The position numbers and the translations under genes are program-made. The notes beneath the pieces were generated by a model. The model saw only the letters and a program-made list of their open reading frames with translations. It had not been told where the DNA came from and searched no databases. From Boseongicola sp. SB0675_bin_26 (GTDB taxonomy: Bacteria; Pseudomonadota; Alphaproteobacteria; Rhodobacterales; Rhodobacteraceae), in contig VYCX01000245.1 of assembly GCA_009843725.1 (NCBI GenBank), positions 4,281 through 22,810 on the forward strand: a DNA stretch of 18,530 bases, given 5' to 3'. This document shows, piece by piece, positions 14,207-18,530 of the stretch (position 1 is its first letter; the number at the start of each line of letters is the position of its first letter).

Positions 14207-16552
14207 GTGAACACGGGAATCGGCGCACGGATCAGGCGGAAAGAGGATCGACGACTGCTCAACGGGCAGGCCAAGTTCGTGGGCGATCTGCGTTTTCCAC
14301 GCCAATGGGAGGCTGCATTTGTCCGCAGCCCTGTTGCGCATGGTCGCATCGTCGGGATTACCAAGCCCGAGTTGCTGGCACACCGGGTCTTCACCTCCGA
14401 TGACCTTTCCGACGTCCTCCCGATCCGCGCCGAGTCCTCCCTGCCGACATACAAGGTGTCCGACCAGAATCCGCTGGCCAAGGACAAGGTCCGGTTTGTC
14501 GGCGAATGCATCGCAATCTGCATTGCACCGACTCGCGCCGAGGCCGAAGACGTCGCAGAGAGTGTCGGCGTCGATATCGAGCCCTTGCCTCCTCTGGTCG
14601 ATGCCCGAGCAGCAATGGAAACAGGAGCGGCGTTGGTGCATGAAAGCTGGGGTGACAACCTTTTCCTGACGACCGAATTCGACGGAGACATCGAGGCAGC
14701 CCGCGCCACCGCCGCCATCGTCGTCAAAAGGAAATATGACACCGCGCGGCAATGCATGGTGCCGATGGAGGGCAAGGGCACTCTGGCCATGTGGGACGAA
14801 AGGGCAGACCAGCTCGTCGTCTACACGTCGACTCAGGTGCCGCATCTGATCCGGACGGGCATTGCCCAATGCCTGCAGATGGACCAGGGCCGGATCCGGG
14901 TCATCGCTCCCGAGGTCGGCGGGGGATTCGGCTACAAGTGCGTGCTTCAACCGGAGGAAATCACCGTTTCCTGGGTGGCGAAGGCAACGGGCCGCCCGAT
15001 CCGCTGGACGGAGGACAGACGCGAACATCTGGTGGCTGGGGCCAACACCCGCCAGCATCACTACACGATCACCGCGTACGCAGACGCGCGCGGCAGGATT
15101 CTCGGGCTTGACGCCGAAATCATCGTGGACGTGGGCGCATATTCCGTCTGGCCGTTCACGGCCTGTCTGGAGGCCGCACAGGCAGGCGGCAACTTGCCCG
15201 GACCCTACGCGCTTGATGCCTATCGCTGCAAGACCTATTCGGTGGCTACCAACAAGCCCTCGTTCACGCCCTATCGCGGTGTGGCGCGACCCGGCGTCTG
15301 CTTCGCGATGGAGCTCACGGTCGACGCGATCGCCCGCGCGGCAGGTCGCGAGCCGTCCACGGTCCGAAAGGAGAACCTTGTTGCCGCTGACCGGATGCCG
15401 TACACGAATGTTACGGGAAAGTTCTACGACAGCGGCGACTATCGGCAAGGCGTTGTCGAGGCCGAGAAGGCCATAGACCTTCACGGATTCCGCCTGCGCC
15501 AGAAGGCTGCCGCTGCCGAGGGCCGCTTTCTCGGCATCGGCTTTTCCAGTTTCACCGAGCAGTCCGCCCACGGCACCAAGGTCTTTTCTGCCTGGGGACT
15601 GCCACTGGTGCCTGGATATGAGCAGGCGATGGTGAAGATCACGCCCTCGGGATCGGTCGAGGTGCGCTCGGGCAACCACAGCTTCGGCCAAGGGCTGGAA
15701 ACGACACTGGCACAGGTAGCCAGCGAATGGCTGACCGTCGACACCGACAGGATCACCGTAACGATGGGCGACACCGGCGTCACCCCGTACTCAACCGGCG
15801 CCTACGCGTCGCGCGGCATGGTGATGGCGGGCGGCGCGGTATCGAAGGCAGCAGAGGTTCTGGCAAAGCGGGTCAGGACTCATGCGGCGCATCTCTTGCA
15901 ATGTCGGCCCGAGGACGTCCGGCTGGACGGCGGTCGTGCCGTACATCGTGGCGGGAGTGTCAGTTTCGCCGAAATCGCTCGGGCATGGTACCTTAGGCCC
16001 GATCAATTGCCGGATGACGTCGACACGGCAGGCCTTGAGGTTACAGAAGGCTACAGGCCCGATATCGATACCGGAGTCTTCACCTACGCGACCCACGCTG
16101 CAGTCGTCGAGGTCGATGTGCAAACCGGATTGGTGAATGTTGAGGACTATGCGATCTTCGAGGACTGCGGAACACGCGTTAACCCTATGGTGCTGGAGGG
16201 TCAGGCGTACGGCGGCGCGGCACAGGGCATCGGAACGGCGCTGTTTGAGGAAGTGCTCTATGATTGCAACGGACAGCCTATGACCTCGACGCTCGCGGAC
16301 TACGTCCTGCCTGGCCCGATCGAACTGCCGAGGTTCCAGCTGCGCCACAAGGAGACTCTCTCGCCCTATACACGCCACGGAATCAAGGGCATCGGCGAAG
16401 GCGCGGCAATCGCGCCGGGCGGCGCGATAGTCAACGCGATCAACGACGCGCTGCGACCGCTGGGCGCAGAACTGACCGAGATACCTGCGACACCGGAGAA
16501 GGTCCTTGCCGCAGTGATGGCCGCAGAACGGACGCAAGGTGTCAAGGAATGA
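14207..16552 (+). CDS. Molybdenum hydroxylase large (Mo-MCD) subunit, CoxL-like, form II
   Basis: From GTG 14207 the protein has 781 residues, normal for the family. It opens with GIGARIRRKEDRRLLNG, the usual start of these subunits, and GGGAGG lies 12 bases upstream. ATG 14162 and 14180 are in-frame alternatives without a good ribosome binding site. Molybdopterin contacts include GGGFGYK (238-244) and SGNHSFGQGLETT. The catalytic loop TPYRGVARP (354-362) is the AYRGAGR-like form, not the AYxCSFR loop with the Cu-binding cysteine of genuine CO dehydrogenase. The base GLU is E731 in KGIGEGAAIAPGG. The enzyme hydroxylates a carbon next to nitrogen or oxidises an aldehyde, using water as oxygen source and passing electrons to [2Fe-2S] and FAD. 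It overlaps the FAD subunit gene by 4 bases. Substrate unknown. Confidence 0.92.
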   Translation: MNTGIGARIRRKEDRRLLNGQAKFVGDLRFPRQWEAAFVRSPVAHGRIVGITKPELLAHRVFTSDDLSDVLPIRAESSLPTYKVSDQNPLAKDKVRFVGECIAICIAPTRAEAEDVAESVGVDIEPLPPLVDARAAMETGAALVHESWGDNLFLTTEFDGDIEAARATAAIVVKRKYDTARQCMVPMEGKGTLAMWDERADQLVVYTSTQVPHLIRTGIAQCLQMDQGRIRVIAPEVGGGFGYKCVLQPEEITVSWVAKATGRPIRWTEDRREHLVAGANTRQHHYTITAYADARGRILGLDAEIIVDVGAYSVWPFTACLEAAQAGGNLPGPYALDAYRCKTYSVATNKPSFTPYRGVARPGVCFAMELTVDAIARAAGREPSTVRKENLVAADRMPYTNVTGKFYDSGDYRQGVVEAEKAIDLHGFRLRQKAAAAEGRFLGIGFSSFTEQSAHGTKVFSAWGLPLVPGYEQAMVKITPSGSVEVRSGNHSFGQGLETTLAQVASEWLTVDTDRITVTMGDTGVTPYSTGAYASRGMVMAGGAVSKAAEVLAKRVRTHAAHLLQCRPEDVRLDGGRAVHRGGSVSFAEIARAWYLRPDQLPDDVDTAGLEVTEGYRPDIDTGVFTYATHAAVVEVDVQTGLVNVEDYAIFEDCGTRVNPMVLEGQAYGGAAQGIGTALFEEVLYDCNGQPMTSTLADYVLPGPIELPRFQLRHKETLSPYTRHGIKGIGEGAAIAPGGAIVNAINDALRPLGAELTEIPATPEKVLAAVMAAERTQGVKE

Positions 16553-17370
16553 AACCCGTGGACTTCGACCACACCGTCCCCGAGACGCTCGATGCCGCCA
16601 TTGGCGCACTCGAAGCTGGTGGAGAGGTCAGGCTCCTGGGAGGTGGGCAGTCGCTGGGCCCGATGCTGAACCTGCGCCTGGCGCGACCCGCACGGCTGGT
16701 CGACGTCGGCGGACTGGACGATCTCAGATCAGCAACCGCCACGGATGAGCATGTCGAGATCGGCGCCGGCGTGACCCATGCGGACATCGAGGACGGCGCG
16801 GTTCCCGATCCGATCCCGGGCATGCTGCCCTATGTGGCATCTGGCATCGCGTACCGGGCAGTTCGGAACCGGGGAACGTTGGGCGGCAGCCTCTGCCATG
16901 CGGATCCGGCGGCCGACTGGATCAGCGTGATGACAGCGCTCGATGCACGGGTTGTCACCGCGGCGTCCGATGGCGGTCGCGAGATCGACATGTTCACCTT
17001 CATGCCTGGCGCCTACCGCACCGCCCTTGCGCCCGGCGAGCTCGTTCGTGCGGTCCGAGTGCCCCGGTTCTCCGAGGGGGCGGTCTGGGGATACCACAAG
17101 ACCTGCCGCAAGGTGGGCGAGTTCGCGATCGCCATAGGCGTGTTCGTGGCCGATCCGGCCAAGGCTTACTGCCGGGTTGTCTTTGGCGCCGCTGCTGGCG
17201 CGCCGCTCGTGTCGCCAACCCTGGCAAGCTTGATCGCTGAGACCGGCCAGGTGCCCGACCTGGCCGCGATCGAACGCGGGCTGGACACCCTCGACCCGAC
17301 CCTCTCGGAGGTCAAGGCCAGGCAGCTTGCCGTCGCCCTCCGCCGAGCAGTCGCAGGGGCCATCGAATGA
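16549..17370 (+). CDS. Molybdenum hydroxylase FAD-binding (medium) subunit, CoxM-like
   Basis: The 273-residue protein has both flavin motifs of the CoxM/XDH FAD family: LLGGGQSLGP (GGGQS at 31-35, corresponding to AGGHS) and RNRGTLGGSLCHADPAADW (TLGGS at 110-114, corresponding to TIGGN). Upstream, IGAGVTHADIE is the conserved segment before the helical part. The C-terminal domain (ALDARVVTAASDGGREI..FMPGAYRTALAPGELVRAVRVP, then a GYHKTCRKVGEFAIA block) is also typical. It accepts electrons from the iron-sulfur subunit and hands them to an unknown acceptor. ATGA overlaps on both sides couple it to its partners, giving the gene order large-medium-small. Confidence 0.93.
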   Translation: MKPVDFDHTVPETLDAAIGALEAGGEVRLLGGGQSLGPMLNLRLARPARLVDVGGLDDLRSATATDEHVEIGAGVTHADIEDGAVPDPIPGMLPYVASGIAYRAVRNRGTLGGSLCHADPAADWISVMTALDARVVTAASDGGREIDMFTFMPGAYRTALAPGELVRAVRVPRFSEGAVWGYHKTCRKVGEFAIAIGVFVADPAKAYCRVVFGAAAGAPLVSPTLASLIAETGQVPDLAAIERGLDTLDPTLSEVKARQLAVALRRAVAGAIE

Positions 17371-18527
17371 CCGACACCGTCCGCCTTACCGTCAATGGCG
17401 AAGAACAGAGTGTCGCCGTTCCCGCCCGTGCGCCGCTGGCCGAAGTGCTGCGAGACCACCTGGAACTGACCGGCACGCATCTGGGCTGCGAACATGGAGT
17501 TTGCGGTGCCTGCACGGTGATGCTCGACGGCAAGCCCGTCCGCTCCTGCATCACTTTTGCCAGGAGCTGCGAAGGTGCCAGGGTGGAAACGGTCGAGGGG
17601 TATGGGGACGACGAGGTGATGGCGATGCTGCGCGAGGCCTTCTCGCGCCATCATGGGTTGCAGTGCGGGTTCTGCACGCCGGGCATGCTTGCGACGGCTC
17701 GCGACATCGTCGCCCGGTTCGACGCTCCTGACGAAAAGACGATCCGCACGGAACTCAGCGGCAATCTCTGCCGCTGCACGGGCTATGTTGGCATCGTTCA
17801 AGCCATCCAGGACGTGATCAACTGGCGCAACGCCAGTGGCATCGCGGCTGCCGGGCACCTGCATCCCGAACCTCCGGCCCCGAGGAAGATCGCGCAGTTC
17901 TCGATCAGAGATGAACCGATTGCCGCAAATCCTCCCGAACCCGCGGGGCAGGTCCGCACTGACGGAGCCTGGACCATCGTGAATCGTGATTTCGCCCTTG
18001 CCGCGCCGCCCGCCGAAGCCTGGGAACTTTTCGCCGACATTTGGTCCGTGGGCAGCTGCATCCCCGGCGCGACGATCACCAATGTGACGAAGGACCACTT
18101 CGAGGGCACCGTGGAGATCCGTTTTGGCCCGATCCGGGCCGCGTTCCGCGGTGCCGGCAGCTACGGCACCGACGCGATCCAAAAGTCTGGCACGATCTTC
18201 GGTCGAGGCGATGACAGCAATGGGCAATCGAAGCTGGAAGGTGAAATGGAATATGCCATCGGTCCCGGAACACAAGGTGGATCGCAGGTCTCGACAGAGA
18301 TCCGGTTCCGGATCGAAGGATTGCTGGCTCAGTTCAACAGGCCGGAACTGGTGACCGGTTTCGTGGACTATCTGCTGACCCGATTCACGTCGAACTGCGA
18401 AGCGGTGCTGTCGGGCGGCAAGGCCACCGAGGCCAGGCAACTCAGCGTCCTAGGTCTCGCCTGGTCGGTGCTGAAGGGGACCGATTCTCATATGGGGACA
18501 TTTTCGGGGTTCTCCGCGCCGCCGTGA
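17367..18527 (+). CDS. [2Fe-2S] small subunit (CoxS-like) fused to a CoxG/SRPBCC domain
   Basis: The 386-residue protein has two parts. Residues 1-155 are a complete CoxS-type subunit: a plant-ferredoxin [2Fe-2S] site with C41, C46, C49 and C61 (GCEHGVCGACTVM) and a second, helical site with C100, C103, C135 and C137 (CGFCTPGM and LCRCTGY). A proline-rich linker (about 160-198) leads to residues about 203-352. These resemble CoxG/SRPBCC proteins: FALAAPPAEAWELFADIWSVGSCIPGA, then GTVEIRFGPIRAAFRGAG and a C-terminal long helix with FTSNCEAVLSGG. In CO dehydrogenase clusters CoxG is a separate membrane-recruiting protein, so the fusion could tether the hydroxylase to the membrane or its electron acceptor (inference). 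The stop is at 18525-18527 and the ORF is complete; the start overlaps the FAD subunit by 4 bases. Confidence 0.9.
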   Translation: MTDTVRLTVNGEEQSVAVPARAPLAEVLRDHLELTGTHLGCEHGVCGACTVMLDGKPVRSCITFARSCEGARVETVEGYGDDEVMAMLREAFSRHHGLQCGFCTPGMLATARDIVARFDAPDEKTIRTELSGNLCRCTGYVGIVQAIQDVINWRNASGIAAAGHLHPEPPAPRKIAQFSIRDEPIAANPPEPAGQVRTDGAWTIVNRDFALAAPPAEAWELFADIWSVGSCIPGATITNVTKDHFEGTVEIRFGPIRAAFRGAGSYGTDAIQKSGTIFGRGDDSNGQSKLEGEMEYAIGPGTQGGSQVSTEIRFRIEGLLAQFNRPELVTGFVDYLLTRFTSNCEAVLSGGKATEARQLSVLGLAWSVLKGTDSHMGTFSGFSAPP

Positions 18528-18530
18528 TTT

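Noticed and set aside
14078..15691. 537-residue open frame on the minus strand
   Set aside because: It lies opposite the well-supported hydroxylase large subunit, has no family motifs and is His/Arg/Asp-rich in the way typical of antisense frames in GC-rich coding DNA.
17166..18440. 424-residue open frame on the minus strand
   Set aside because: Antisense to the FAD and CoxS-CoxG genes; composition is that of a shadow frame and no motif is present.
14207..18527. Genuine aerobic CO dehydrogenase operon
   Set aside because: The large subunit lacks the AYxCSFR loop and the copper-binding cysteine; gene order and motifs fit the broader molybdenum hydroxylase family.

Overview
The window looks like a GC-rich proteobacterial chromosome, most likely an alphaproteobacterium of the Rhizobiales/Rhodobacterales type. 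That is inferred from about 60-67% GC in the right three quarters, dense operons with ATGA overlaps, and the pairing of TRAP and Liv-type ABC importers with a molybdenum hydroxylase. No rRNA, tRNA, CRISPR array or complete insertion sequence was seen.

Left part (1 to about 4600). GC is lower (hand counts of single lines gave about 30-53%) and genes are sparse. It starts with the end of a GT32-type (DxD, OCH1-like) glycosyltransferase broken by an in-frame amber codon. Two minus-strand genes follow: an MSOX-like FAD amine oxidase (618-1895) and a 606-residue GT4-type glycosyltransferase with an unassigned C-terminal domain (2725-4545). Between them lies an 829-base, partly very AT-rich stretch without a convincing gene. 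This part resembles accessory, possibly acquired, DNA.

Right part (about 4600 to 18530). This reads as one catabolic or uptake locus. A UPF0317/DUF1445 putative hydro-lyase (4730-5515) precedes a tripartite TRAP transporter (binding protein 5632-6693, small permease 6677-7303, large permease 7300-8586), all on the plus strand. A strong convergent hairpin (8605-8630) separates these from a minus-strand operon livH-livM-livG-livF-binding protein (13230 down to 8655). A MarR-family regulator (13987 to 13454, minus) is divergent from a plus-strand operon for a three-cofactor molybdenum hydroxylase: large Mo subunit (14207-16552), FAD subunit (16549-17370), and a [2Fe-2S] subunit fused to a CoxG/SRPBCC domain (17367-18527). 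The active-site loop is not that of true CO dehydrogenase, so the substrate is probably an organic molecule such as an aldehyde or N-heterocycle.

Main finding. A short imperfect palindrome, consensus GGNGTATRCT flanked by A/T, occurs once in each of the four right-hand promoter regions: upstream of the hydro-lyase, the TRAP operon, the liv operon, and between marR and the hydroxylase operon. In three of them it overlaps a plausible -10 element. The TRAP and hydroxylase promoters are 20/28 identical (TTGAWT, 16 bases, TATGCT). I infer that the MarR protein is a local repressor that co-ordinates two importers, the hydro-lyase and the oxidising enzyme for a common small-molecule substrate. The substrate is not identifiable from sequence.
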